Shown in pieces: positions 36,083 to 47,703 of a stretch of DNA of 64,000 bases (its first letter is position 1; the number at the start of each line of letters is the position of its first letter). The DNA is from Ctenosaura bakeri (taxonomy: Eukaryota; Chordata; Lepidosauria; Squamata; Iguanidae), in NCBI GenBank assembly GCA_948474755.1, contig CAOLHI010001814.1, positions 289,647-353,646 of the forward strand, in the 5' to 3' direction. The notes under the pieces are model-generated. The model made no database searches and was not told the DNA's origin. It was given only the letters and a program-made list of their open reading frames with translations. A program made the position numbers and the translations under genes.

Positions 36083-37683
36083 TATGATGAGTCATGCTTC
36101 ATTCGCCTTGCAGTTGTATTCCTACACTGTCTGGCATTTGCTTCAGCCTTTGCAAAGTATCCACAAAGTGTTACAGAGGGATTTACTCTGCATTTGAAGA
36201 CCAGGAAAATATAACTTATGTTCTGCATAATTATTGTCAAAGGATTTGTTCATTGTTCCACTTTTTCATGTCAATCTTTCTGTGTGTGTGCGCGTGTGCA
36301 CATGCTTGAGTTAAAAAAAAATAGATTTTTTTTTAAAGTATCCAGAAAAGGCAACTAACAAAGAATACTAATCACTGACCCTAATGACTACCCAGGCTTA
36401 TTAACCCAACTTTGTGACCCTTACTGGTTTACTTCTTGTCAGAATGCAAGGTACTGGTTATGGCCCAAAAGCCCTAAATGACTTAAAACCAGAATAACTG
36501 ATGGCTCATTTTTGCCTATATCAGCTCAATGGTATCTTAAGTTAGGCTTTGCAAGTTCCATTTATTTCTCAGCCATAGAATTTAAATGAGCTTAGACTGA
36601 AAATATTTCTAACAGAAAGGGTTACAATCAGATTTTTATAAACAAAAATTAATTGAACAACTTTCTATTTCCAAATTAAGTTGCTCATTAAGTTATTAAT
36701 TTTTGAAGAGGAAGTCTATGCCAAAGAGCCAACAGTTTTTACAATGCACGCTGATTTATTAGTAAAAATAACTGACTTTTGGAGTCTTTCTCTATTTCTG
36801 TTCATTGTTGCAGAATGATAATTTAGTTCATTCCAAGTTTAAACATTTTAAATGAACAAATAGCAAGGGAAGCTTGGAAGAGAAATGGTCAGGGTGGTTT
36901 TCCTGTATTTCACACCAGTCACCATACAGACACTTCTAAACTCTGCCAGAAAGCTTGACTCCCTGGGGTTTTTGCTGTGATCCAAGTGAGAGTCAGTGAG
37001 CTAAGGAAAAAGAGAGGTTAACAAGGTGAGTTTATAAGGGAGTGGGAAGAAGAAAGCAAGAGAAGGGTCTCTGGTGGGGTGAGGAGGAAGGGGGATTTCA
37101 GTAGTTCATATAGTTGTTTTCTTCTTTCCAGACTGAGGACAGGGAAGAAAGTTCAGGATGAGTATAACCACAGATATATTTTTTTCCAGCTTCATTTTGG
37201 TCAGTTTTCTAGTACAGGCTATTCACTTTAATGTAAAAGGCAGCTTAAAAAGCAGTTAAATTTCCAAACTTCTAATATTAATGTTAAGTGAATTGGGCAT
37301 TTTAATTTAGTAAGGAGGAATTAAATGAATTAAATGCGTCAGCCTTTTCTGCTAGCTTTTTAAATTCTCTCCTATTCCAGAAGCACACCTGAAAAATATG
37401 AAAGGGACATAAGAGATGGCTTTTTTGATGGCCAGCTGTTGACTGGGAACATCCATAAATTGGGGGATGCCTTTTCAATGGACATCTGAGTTTACTCATG
37501 CATCTTCTGCAGCTTTAAAAATCCATCTCTCACTACCAAAGTAAAAAAGAAGGAAATCCCAAAAGAAATCACTCCTTTCCCAAACAGAGGCTTTGTATGA
37601 CAAGAGCAGGCAGCTCTTCACTGATAGCCCAAACATCACCCTTTTGCCAAGAGTGACTCTCAATGAGTAGGTAGGCAACTCCG

Positions 37684-37910
37684 CCCCCCCAATCTCCCCC
37701 TCCCCCTCCCTTTCCAGTCATAAGGAAGGAGAAGGGGAAAAAATCTCCAAAGCCTGTTTAAGCAAACAGAGCCAAACCAAGCCCCCTCAACTTCCTACTC
37801 CCCCTCTCTTTCAGACTGCAAGGAGGGAGAGAAAGTAAAAAAAAAAAATCTCAAAGACTTTTTAAACAAACAAAGGCAAACAGAGCCCCCTCGCCCACTC
37901 CTCACTCCTC
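37684..37910 (+). repeat. Two imperfect tandem units of about 110 bp
   Basis: Both units run from a CCCCCTCCC-type tract through AAGGAGGGAGA, an A-rich stretch, AACAAACAAAGGCAAACAGA-like sequence and AGCCCCCTC. The segment lies in unit D intron 2; its origin is unknown. Confidence 0.5.
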
Positions 37911-38159
37911 TCCTGAGCTTAATTCCTTCGCAGGAGACACAGGGATACTGGAGAGAGACTCAACCCCCTCCACATACACTTTCTGCAATTTAACCCCCAA
38001 CTCTCCAATTCGAAACCGCTGCCACCATGTGAAGCTGGAATGTCACCATGTGATACTGGAGATGTATATTCCAGCCTGTTATGATGTTAATTAATCTTTG
38101 CTGCCACCGCCCACTGAATTCTGGACACTTGGACAGTACAGTGGGATGCTGTCCACTAC

Positions 38160-38807
38160 ATGTCAATCCCTAAGCTTAAGGATCTTCCTTTTCCCCCAGT
38201 CTATCTAGCATTGGTGTGGGAAGGAGAGAAACAGGGTTTTTACAGAAAGTATTTATTAAAGGCATGCACATGAACAAGGCAAATAACACACATGGGAGGC
38301 TCCCCCCTCCCAGGCCCGCTTAGTTACAAGTAGTTACAAAAGAACAGATATAAAAACACAGATACATTCTTTAGATCAGCCAGCTCCAAAATAACAGAAA
38401 AATCCCTAACGCGACTAGATAACTATTTCTAGTACTCACAGATGTTCCTAGGCTTAGATGTTCAATGAGGAGTAGCCAGGAGGCGAGGCGAGGCCTACAG
38501 CCTGCTAGTGGCACAGAACCCCCCTCCAGGAGGTTCCTTGGTTGTTGTCTCTTTTTTATCCTATTGTTATCTCTCGGCCACATGGCCTCTCAAGAAGTTT
38601 TATAACTTCTCCTTGGAAGCATCTCGAAGCATCTTGAAGATGCTCAGCTCTTGCCTTTTGATTGATCAGTTCTCACCCTGTGACCTGTGATGCTGACCCA
38701 CAGTAAAATGTAATCTAATCCCAACACCTCATTAACCCTTAGTTTACCTGAAGAGGGAAGTGTCCCCCTTTAGCTAAGTCTAGATAATGGGAAGCCCCAT
38801 TATCACA
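38160..38807 (-). mobile_element. LTR-like repeat, inverted copy
   Basis: In reverse complement it starts TGTGATAATGGGGC and shares GGAACCTCCTGGAGGGGGG and CTAGTCGCGT with 52330-52945. Its first 150 bases also match the LTR at 11414. The left edge is approximate and no target duplication was found. It lies in unit D intron 2. Confidence 0.6.
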
Positions 38808-39398
38808 CTTCTGCAACAACATTCTAGTAATTTTATAAAAATTCTCTCACATGTTCCCTGTGTACAGAAACAATTCTTGAATGGTTCTTTTAATCCATCA
38901 GTTCCGCTATATTATATCAAAACTTTTTATAGCTGCTACATTACTGATTGTATTTTTGCTGCCATATTTAGATTACCTCTAGATTTAAAATTCTTTTTCT
39001 TTGAATACTCTTCTGATTTTTCAAAATCTTTGTCAGCTTTAGGCATATATAGTGGGAAGACATAATAATAGTGTTTATATTAATACAAACAGGAAAAAAG
39101 GATATGTTGAGGGCTTCTGTTTTGCACTGCCATGTAAGATATAAGAAAACAGAATATGTTGAGGGCTTCTGTTTTGAACTGTCATGTAAGATTTAATAGA
39201 GTTCTCCGAATCTTGATAAAATGGGAAATCAGAAATAAAGAAAAACTGGAAGTTTTTGACAAAGACTGGGACGTGCAACAGAATTTGGCTATTACCTCCA
39301 TAACTAGAGGAACACTTACAGACACAGAGAGACATATATAGACACAAGTGTATGAACTTATTTTGGAAATTTATTCCCTTTCAAATGTATTTCTTTAG

Positions 39399-40260
39399 CT
39401 TAACTATGGCTCTGCCCCCGCGTGGGATAACAAAGTCCAAGAAGGTTTTGTCTACCACGTGTTTCCAAGTGGGGCCCTCCAGTATCAGGGAATCCTTCAC
39501 TTACTTCACCATTTCAGCTGGACATGGATTGGGGTGCTTTATTTTGAGGATGAGAAAGGAGAGAAATTTGTACAGAATGTGCTTCCCATCTTTTCAAGAA
39601 ACAACATTTGCTTTGACTTCATACAAAGTTTCCCCAACCAAAGTTTTTCAAGTGAAACAGAATATCTTGTGGAGGAAGGGATTAAAACATACAGGATAAT
39701 CATGAATAGCACTGCTAGTGTGTTGGTTGTACATGGTGAAATTCAGACAATGATGGTTTTGAGAATCTTGCTTCAGATTTCAAAACATGAAGATGTGCCA
39801 ATAAGGACAAAAGGGAAAATGTGGATTTTGACAGCTCAGATGGATTTCACAGAACCTCCTTTTCAAAGGGAATGGGACATCAATTTCCTCCATGGCACTA
39901 TATCCCTTGCAACTCACTCAAAGGAAGTGCCAGGCTTCCAGAAATTTCTTCAGACCAGAAACTTTATCTCAGAAAATGAAGATGGCTTTCTAAGGATCTT
40001 CTGGGAGAATGCATTTTTATGTTCTTTTTCTAAGTCTACTTTTGATGGGCATTTTGAGAAGCCCTGCACCGGGGAGGAGAAGCTGGAGTCTCTTCCTTCT
40101 TCTGTTCTTGAAATGAGTATGACTGCCCATAGCTACAGCATCTACAATGCTGTCTTGGCTATGGCGCATGCACTGCAGTCTATGCATTCCTCACAGTCCA
40201 AAAAGGAGAGCAAAGGTGACAGGACAACAATACAAATATCTCAATCAGCCCTCATGGCAG
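39399..40260 (+). pseudogene. V2R unit D exon 3 with +1 frameshift
   Basis: The exon begins LNYGSAPAWDNK and stays parallel to units B and C through [20 protein letters not shown]. Near 40198-40204 the sequence TCCAAAAAGG is one base longer than TCAAAAAGG in unit B, so the last 20 codons differ (ending SQSALMA, not LNQPSWQ). The donor CAG|GTAAAA is intact. Confidence 0.85.
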
Positions 40261-40902
40261 GTAAAACTGAAGTGGAAGAGAACTCGCCGTGTCTGTGTAT
40301 GAAAAGATTAAGCCCCTCTGTAGCCTGTTTGAATATTCTGTGTGTTCCAAGGCCATGTTTTGGGGGTTTCATGTTTGCCTTGTCTTTTTTTCATTTCAGC
40401 CTCAGTCTGTCATATCTTCCTTTTTATACTATAGAAAACAAAAAGGTAGTTGATCATTCTGAGCATGCATTTTATTGATTACCTCTCCTCCACTATGTTA
40501 CAGGGAAATTCCTCTCCTGTTTTCTCTCCAAAGGAAGCAACACATTATTTTAGAAAATTTCTTCCCACTTCAAGAAAGTCTTTGAGAACTGTGCAGTTTT
40601 TAAGGACCGTTTTTAGTTTAGGGTGTAATATATGCAAAATTTGTATGTGGGGTTTCAACGCAGAAAACAGCATTTATTGTTTCCTCTGAATTTCCAACAG
40701 CTCACTGTACACACCTCTAGTTGGATTCTTTACAGTTTGTTCCCTCTGAGTTTGGCTTATTGAAGTCATCTTATTTTTTTAGGCTTCATTTCTTAGCATA
40801 GTTAAATGGGTTCCTCTTTCACATATCATCACCTTCCTGTATGTGTACTTTTTAAAAACATCTTTTTTTCATGATTCATTATTTCCCCTCCCTCTCTTTC
40901 AG

Positions 40903-41136
40903 TTTCACCTCCACCATTTTCTAAGGACTACTTCATTTAACAACACTCTTGGGGAAGAGGTGTCTTTTGACCAGAATGGCGTGTTAGCATCAGGATTTGA
41001 CATTATCAACTGGGTCACATTCCCAAACAAGTCTTTTTCTAAAGTCAGAGTTGGCCAGATAGAACCTCATGCTCCTCAACAGAGAATATTCACCATTCGT
41101 GAGGATGACATTGTATGGCCTGTCAGTTTTAACCAG
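40903..41136 (+). pseudogene. V2R unit D exon 4 with shifted acceptor
   Basis: The homologous start is 40909, but the preceding dinucleotide is AC. The nearest AG (40901-40902) would add Phe-His in frame. The body is open, with [19 protein letters not shown] and SFNQ|GTAAAG. Confidence 0.8.
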
Positions 41137-41311
41137 GTAAAGGCCCATGTACCCTTTCAGACTGTTCCAGTTAACTGTTGAGGTTAGGTTTCTTTTTCCC
41201 ATGTCTGCAGGGGGGATCATTCAAAGCATGGTTTTCTTTTATTCTTTTATCCATTTCATCTACTTGAATTTTGCAGCTGTATTTTGAGATTCCAATCTTC
41301 CAAAAGACATA

Positions 41312-41490
41312 GGCCATTCCCACATACATTGTGATAGTGCTATTATTCCACTTTCAACATCCTGTGGAATTCTGGAGTTGGTAGTTTATTGAGAATTCTA
41401 AATGCTGGCCCTTAAACTGCAAGCTCCAGGATTCCATAGGATGTTGAAAGTGGAATAATAGCACTATAACAGCATAATGTGGAAATGGCC
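41312..41490. mobile_element. Palindromic MITE, copy 4
   Basis: GGCCATTCCCACATACATTG pairs with the end CATAATGTGGAAATGGCC, and TTCCACTTTCAACATCCTG pairs with GGATGTTGAAAGTGGAA. It lies in unit D intron 4; the unit B counterpart near 14715 lacks it. Confidence 0.8.
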
Positions 41491-42428
41491 ATAGTTTACG
41501 ATGGTATAATATGTAATATGCGAAGCTATTGGCAAACTGAAGGGCTATGAGAGAAATGAAATGCAAAGCCTATAGTCAAATAAGGTGCTGAAAGACAATA
41601 AAATATATCTACAGAAGACTAAAGGACAGGGCATTATGGCAGCCCACACTTTATAGTTTTGAAGCAGATGAGGCACTGGCTGAAGTCTTAAGAAGCTGAA
41701 CTGCTTTTCCTAAGATGTTAATGATTAGGCTAAGAGGATCAATCAAAGTGCAAATCTTTTTTATTTATTTCCACATACCTAATCTCCTGTCTACCCATAC
41801 ATGCCAGGATGTGAAACAATTAATCAAAATAATTTAACATAAAACCACAGCAAATAAAATAAAATAAATTGAGTATAGGCATATCCAGCTTTTCAACAAT
41901 CCACTTTTTGATGAGCCAGTCTTTTGACTCATTTCCCACTATTTCGACCACACTTACTAATTGAAAAAGGTCAAAGTATTGGATCATCAGAAAGCAACTG
42001 TGCACTGCTTTTTCTTCCATCCTTTCTATTTTTTTTACAGTGCCCTGGTCTCTAATCTGTTGAATCATGGTTGGTGACAGTACATGGTCAGCAAAGTTGA
42101 ATGAAAATCATGGTCTGGTCACTAAGGCCCAAAAGTTTAGGTAAACATCAAGTTTAGTGCTAAAATGAATATAAAGATGTTTCACAATAGTTTCAGCAAT
42201 CAGGAGAAACTCCATTGGAGTCAGAGGGACCAATCTCCTTTAAACCTGCACCTCTGTGCTCTTGGTGGTCCATATGGCTCCAGGTGCAAACAGTGTGGCA
42301 TCATAACATATCCAACTAGACGTGCCATCATCAACCAGGTTCTTATCTGTAGAGCAAAGTGAATTACATGTTTTGTCTAAATAGATTTTATGAATGTTGA
42401 ATCCTTCATTTTTAATTTTATCCCATAG

Positions 42429-42555
42429 GTAGAGCCCCTTTCTTTATGTAATGAAAATTGCTATGCAGGATTTAGCAGAAGAAGGAAAGAGGGGAAGCCG
42501 TTTTGTTGCTATGATTGCATTCCATGCCCAGAAGGAATGATTTCAAATGAGACCA
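42429..42555 (+). pseudogene. V2R unit D exon 5
   Basis: The linker exon is open, with [14 protein letters not shown] and [16 protein letters not shown]. Acceptor ATAG and donor A|GTAAGA are intact and the length is 127 nt. Confidence 0.82.
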
Positions 42556-42746
42556 GTAAGAAGTGTTACATTCTGAGTTCTGAAGTGCTTTGGCTGAGAT
42601 GGAAAAATGCACATTGGGATTTAAATGCATATATTGCTCATCTTGTTTAAGAATTATTCAAGGCAGCATACCTCAGAAAATAAATACATCCAAGAAAGCT
42701 TAACATAGGCAGATTCGCTGCTATTTCTATCATTTGTTTTTTCCCG

Positions 42747-43648
42747 GCACGGTGTCGTGTTTTCAGTGCCCAGAAGAACAATATTCAAACAATGATCAGA
42801 ATGCATGCATTCTAAAACCTATCACCTTCTTGTCTTACAATGAACCTTTGGGTATCATTTTGGCCATTCTTTCCCTGTCCTTTGCTTTTGTCACAGCTTG
42901 GGTGTTTGGAATCTTCATTAAATATCAGGACACAGCTATTGTCAAAGCTAACAACCAGAAACTATCCTACGTTTTACTCATCTCCCTTTTACTTTCATTC
43001 TTTTGTACTTTATTGTTCATTGGCCAACCTCAGACTGTAACCTGCTTCCTTCGACAAACAGCTTTTGGAATCATCTTTACAGTGGCTGTATCATGTGTGT
43101 TGGCCAAAACTATCATTGTGGTTCTAGCTTTCAAGGCCACTAAGCCGACATCCCCCATGAGGAGATGGGTTGGAAAACCCTTGGCCACCTCCATTGTTTT
43201 GTCCTGTTCTTGTATACAAGTCATCATTTGTGTGGTGTGCCTGATAAACTCACCCCCATTTCCAGATTTCGATATGCAATCAATGGCCAAAGAAATTGTC
43301 CTACAGTGTAATGAAGGTTCAGCTGTCATGTTCTACACTGTCCTTGGATTTATGAGTTACTTGGCCATTGTCACTTGCATCATGGCTTTCTTAGCCAGGA
43401 AGTTACCTGACAGTTTCAATGAAGCCAAGTTTATCACTTTCAGCATGTTGGCATTTTGCAGTGTTTGGGTCTCTTTTCTTCCAACCTACCTGAGCTCTAG
43501 AGGAAAGGACATGGTGGCCGTGGAGATCTTCTCCATTTTAGCCTCTAGTGCTGGACTGCTGATATGTATCTTTTCCCCCAAAACCTATAGCATTTTGCTG
43601 AGGCCTGAGTTGAACAAAAGAGAGCAGCTGATGAGGCCAAAGAACTGA
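42747..43648 (+). pseudogene. V2R unit D exon 6 (7TM), acceptor lost
   Basis: The 902-nt exon is open from [15 protein letters not shown] to REQLMRPKN. It is preceded by CCCG where units B and C have TCAG. The next AG downstream (42765-42766) would remove about 20 nt and shift the frame. Confidence 0.85.
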
Positions 43649-45700
43649 ACAACCTAAATAAAAATGGTATTTGTTTAGTTCAAATTAGTTCTTTTGCAAA
43701 TAGCATGGTCACTTTAGGAATCTGTGGTAGCTTTTATTCTGTTTCTCCAAATCCCACAGAATTTCCTTCTTTTACTTGTTTTTTTAAATCATATTCCCTG
43801 ATTTTGCTTGGCACTCTGCCAGCACACATGAACACTCAGTAAATAACTGAGATTTTTGCACAGGGTTCCTACTATACGGTTTCTGATGTATTTTGTCTAA
43901 TTTATGGATTTGTTTATTCATTTGACTTATTTGGGTGAAATGCATAAAATTGTATGCATTTTACCCATCCACTTTTAAATGTGTGCACATCATTTCATCA
44001 CCTTTTTATTCATCTGAAATACCATTGCATGTATCCAGATCCTCAAAGCAAGGTACATTTGTTCTCACAATGAGTTTCAATAAAGATAAGGTTTTCTTGA
44101 AACTGTTGAATTGTTTTCTGTTATCCTTTTCTCTCTCTCTCTCCCCCTCTCCACTTCATCTCTGTTTCCCCCTCTTCCTTTCTGCTACTTCATTCTTCTT
44201 CTCTCTACTGTTCTAGGTATGAATGTGGAATGAAATGAGCTCTGTGGGGATTCTCTATCCTGCTCACATGTTTCTTTTAGTCAGTGTTTGAAGATAAGGC
44301 TATTTAAAAGTCAATAAAAACAACAACCTCTCTTGTGATGTCTTAAAGATGAATAAATTTGGTGAACTGCAGACCACTTCACCACTAAGCAAATATCAAT
44401 TTATGCAGCCTCAATTACATAGGTCAGGAACAGAAAGACTATTCCAAGGCTGGAGGAAACAAAGTGAGAAAGTGGCTTCTCAAATGTCCAAAAACTGGCT
44501 CAAAAAGCATCCTCTTCAAACCCCTTTCTTCTCCCCTCCAAAGTCCTTGAGGAGTTTACTTGAGGACAAGTCCTGCTCCTTCAGGGCAGATCAACCTTGT
44601 GTCCTTTCAGTGGATGGATGCACCCACAGCATCCCTGTTCTGCCTCCTTCGCCCAACATGTGACACAAATCTGAAAAACTAGTGCTAGAGAAGATGACTT
44701 TCCTCATGTGGGAGATGAGATCCATATCAATGATGACAACTCTTTCCCTCGGCACCCCAGTTAAGCTTGTCACTGCACCAGTTACTAAGGTGGATGAAGC
44801 TGAAACCAAGCCGCTTCACTGAGCTCATCCATCCATGTTTCTGTAACACATACCAGGTTAGTTCTGTTACTGTGCCGTACACTTCCACTCTATGATATGA
44901 TATAATTGGAAATGAATATTATTTAACTGGAATAGAGAATATAAATCATGTACTGTTATGGCTGAGAAGCTGTGCTTCCAAAGAGGACTGGCTGAACACA
45001 TGCAAAAGTAGGTCAGATGGGACCTCAGGGCTTGGCCAGGTCATAAATTCAAGGGATCAGTTGGGCAGCTGTGGTGCTGATGAGCTTGCAATAATCCCTT
45101 CAATGACTCAGTCTTCAAACACAATAGCACATAAAGTTGTCTCAATAGAGCAACTAATGAGAGCAATAGAGCTCAATACAGCAACAATAGAGCCACTTTG
45201 TTTGCTCTACCAGACAATTATTAACACCTTCCCTTTTAGGGCAGAAAAAGGGTAATTAAACCCTGGACCTGGCAACTAGGATCCCTAGTCTGAGCCATAT
45301 CATTTCATATCTTCTCTGCAGGATAAAAAAATATAATAAACTTTCCCCCAGCTATCCAATTGTTCCTTCTTTTCCTTCAGTTAGTCTTGTGTGGTTGTGA
45401 GACTGCTTGAATCTTGTGTTTGCTTATGATTTGTTTCAATAGAATATTCTTTTAGTTTCCATGGGTATCCCTGCATTAGTACCAATATATAATGGTAGAA
45501 AGAGCCTGTAAAGTTGACCCCCCACTTTGCAGGTCTCCCTATTTGAGCTATAATTCCCCACTGTTCCACAGAAACACTGGCACCAAGGGTGAATCTCTGA
45601 GTCACCCACCTTTGGCATGAAATACAACTTTTTTTTTTACTTTAAATTTTAAAATTCAGTTTTGAAAAAATCAACTTAATTTAAAATTTAATGTTTTTAT
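43649..45700. other. 3' flank of unit D; no gene seen
   Basis: AATAAA occurs at 44079-44084 after a conserved GTACATTTGTTCTCACAATG. About 43940-44660 is duplicated at 48200-49870, downstream of unit E. From 44660 to 45700 I recognise no gene or named repeat, and open frames are short. Confidence 0.5.
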
Positions 45701-45714
45701 CAGTACTGGGATAA

Positions 45715-45837
45715 TAAAATCACCTTGTAGTAGGTAAGAGGATGAGAAATTACTGGACCTCCTTGTATGTGGGGACCAGATTTAATATTGTTGGTAAAGA
45801 TAAATTATTTTTACCACCACTGATAAATGTTTCAAGA

Positions 45838-45871
<34 letters not shown>

Positions 45872-46110
45872 TATTATTATTATTATTAGTCATTTTTAAG
45901 TAACATCCTTTTGGGACATCAGTGGAAGTATATGAATTTTAAAAAAAGAAAGAAAAAGAAATGTAACTTAGCAAGAATATGACCTTTAAAAATCGCCACA
46001 CAGCTTGACCAGTCCTATCTTGGAAACTACAAACTTTGGTTTATAATTCCTTGAGGTTAGTTGGTTTACATTCCTAATGATTAAAATGCCCAAATATTTA
46101 AATGTGTTGG
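45715..46110 (+). other. Second copy of the C-type 3' flank
   Basis: GTAGTAGGTAAGAGGATGAG and CTTGAGGTTAGTTGGTTTA match the unit B flank at 17199 and the unit C flank at 32711-32980. It contains (TTG)n at 45839-45870 then (TTA)n to 45887, where B and C have (GAT)n. Confidence 0.65.
45839..45887 (+). repeat. (TTG)n(TTA)n microsatellite
   Basis: About 11 TTG units are followed by about 6 TTA units, at the place that holds (GAT)n in the paralogous flanks. Confidence 0.9.
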
Positions 46111-46379
46111 GGGGGGGACAAATTTGAAATACATGTAAGTGCTGTGGTTTAAGCACACCATTTTTCCAGAATAATTTAACACAGGTATGATCTAAAATTG
46201 AAATAGAGACCCCATATATAGTTATAAAATATGGTTAAGTTCATAGAATGTTTGAAAAAGATTCTCCTGAAAGTGTACCAAATCAATGAAGCAGCCATGG
46301 GAGAGGGTTAGTCTAGCTTGCCTCGATATGCTCATAATTATAGTAGTGAATATGAGAAATCATCTGAAAGTGTGTCACA

Positions 46380-46749
46380 AGTCAAGGGATTTCCACATGC
46401 TGCATTAGCAGAGATAGTGGTAAGTTCTTGTTTATGGACGCAGAGTACGGTCACTATACACTGAAATGTTCCTGAACACTGAAATGTTCCATAACATATT
46501 GCCTGGAATGAAAACATCGAAGAAGTAAGGGTGTCCGGGAATATTGCACACATTGCAAAACCTCAGAGGGGCGGGCAAGAAGAAATGTCTTTGTATTATG
46601 CTCCTATAAAACTGTCTTGCAAGCTGGTTAGAGGGGGCTTGGCTCTTTGGAAGGTATTCCAGCCAAGTGCCTGCGCGCATAACCCAATAAATCTTTTTCC
46701 TTATCTTCTTTTGGTCTCTGAGTCTCAAAATTCCTGCTACAAAACTACA
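46380..46749 (+). mobile_element. Possible 3' part of a solo LTR
   Basis: TATAAAACTG near 46605, then AATAAATC near 46686 and an end near CCTGCTACA resemble the promoter and polyadenylation parts of a retroviral LTR. The start is not clear and no target duplication was found. The minus-strand 110-codon frame here is not convincing. Confidence 0.35.
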
Positions 46750-46799
46750 CATTGCTAAATGCATTTTTTTTGTATATGAGGAACTACAGCAGTGGCTCT

Positions 46800-47483
46800 C
46801 AACCTTCCTAATGCCATGACCCTTTAATACAGTTCCTCATGTTGTGGTGACCCCCAACCATAAAATTATTTATTTATTGTTTACAATGCCTCCCCCCCCC
46901 GGCAAAGGCTGCCTCACTGGCCAGAAACGGGGAAACAGGCAGGGAGGGAAAGAGGAGTCGCATATCTCCCCTGGGACAAAACTCCGAGAACCCCCCCCCC
47001 GGGCTCTGCTTCTGCTTCACTTTCATTTCCACTGGGGGGGAATTGTGGGAAAAGTTTCAGAGTGTCGACCCTGGCTGGGAGGGGGAGGAATCCCAGCGCC
47101 TTTATCTTCTGCGCCGGGCTCAGCTTGCCCCCCAGAAAAGCACTGCCTTGCGGCCCCCCGGCCCTTCCGCAGCCCCCTCCTCTGTGGCGAATGGGGCAGG
47201 GGCTGTGGTGAGGAGGGGGCCTGCCCCCATGCTGCCTCTGCCCTCCAAGCTGGCCCGTCAGACGGGAGGTTCTCCCAGTAGCGGAGAAGGTGAGTGATTT
47301 CAGTCCCTTCTGAACAGGGGCAGGAGGACGCGAGTGCGTGGCTTGCGCTTGCGCACCACCACCGAGGAGGGAATGGAGCCTAAGACCATCAGAAATATGC
47401 ATTTTCCAACGGTCTTAGGCGACCCCTGTGAAAGGGTCATTCGACCCCCAACGGGATCGCGACCCACAGGTTGAGAACCACTA
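46800..47483. mobile_element. SPIN-type hAT transposon (non-autonomous) with a GC-rich foreign interior
   Basis: The left arm begins CAGTGGCTCTCAACCTTCCT and continues with CCTTTAATACAGTTCCTCAT; the right arm ends GACCCACAGGTTGAGAACCA plus CTA. Both match my recollection of the SPIN family of hAT elements, known for horizontal spread among tetrapods. Flanking 8-mers AACTACAG (46792-46799) and AACTAGAG (47484-47491) agree at seven positions, the 8-bp duplication expected of hAT. Between the arms, about 46885-47365 is very GC-rich and unlike SPIN sequence. It contains AAG|GTGAGT at 47289/47290, a consensus splice donor. No transposase is present. The interior may be a captured gene fragment or CpG-island piece. 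Confidence 0.85.
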
Positions 47484-47703
47484 AACTAGAGAATTTGAAT
47501 TAATATATGGTCTATTGTAGATTAAGAGGTGTATGTTTTAGAGAAATAGTAGTCATTTTTATATGGATTAAAGCATCCACCAAATGATTCTCATGTATGA
47601 GTTCACCAATTTCTTTGCCCTGTGGAAGATCCTGTCTATGTTTTGATATAGACTCCGATTTGTCACCAAGAACACAGTGTGTGTGTCCACCCTTCCCCTC
47701 AAA

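Larger units (their letters stand above)
33449..43648 (+). pseudogene. V2R unit D: full six-exon layout with a frameshift and lost splice acceptors
   Basis: Exon positions by homology are 33449-33663, 34561-34852, 39399-40260, 40909-41136, 42429-42555 and 42747-43648. Signal peptide, flytrap, linker and 7TM are all present and mostly open. Three defects are visible. Exon 3 is 862 nt, not 861, because of one extra base in an A-rich run near 40198-40204, which shifts the frame before exon 4. The exon 4 acceptor reads TTTCAC where B and C have TTTCAG. The exon 6 acceptor reads TTCCCG where B and C have TTTCAG. An AG six bases upstream of exon 4 could rescue that exon in frame. The exon 6 defect has no nearby in-frame substitute. 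The lesions are few, so inactivation is recent. The frameshift alone could be a sequencing error, but the acceptor losses argue independently. Confidence 0.82.

Noticed and set aside
46844..47281. 145-codon open frame as a gene
   Set aside because: It starts in the SPIN arm and runs into the GC-rich interior; composition explains it and no domain is visible.
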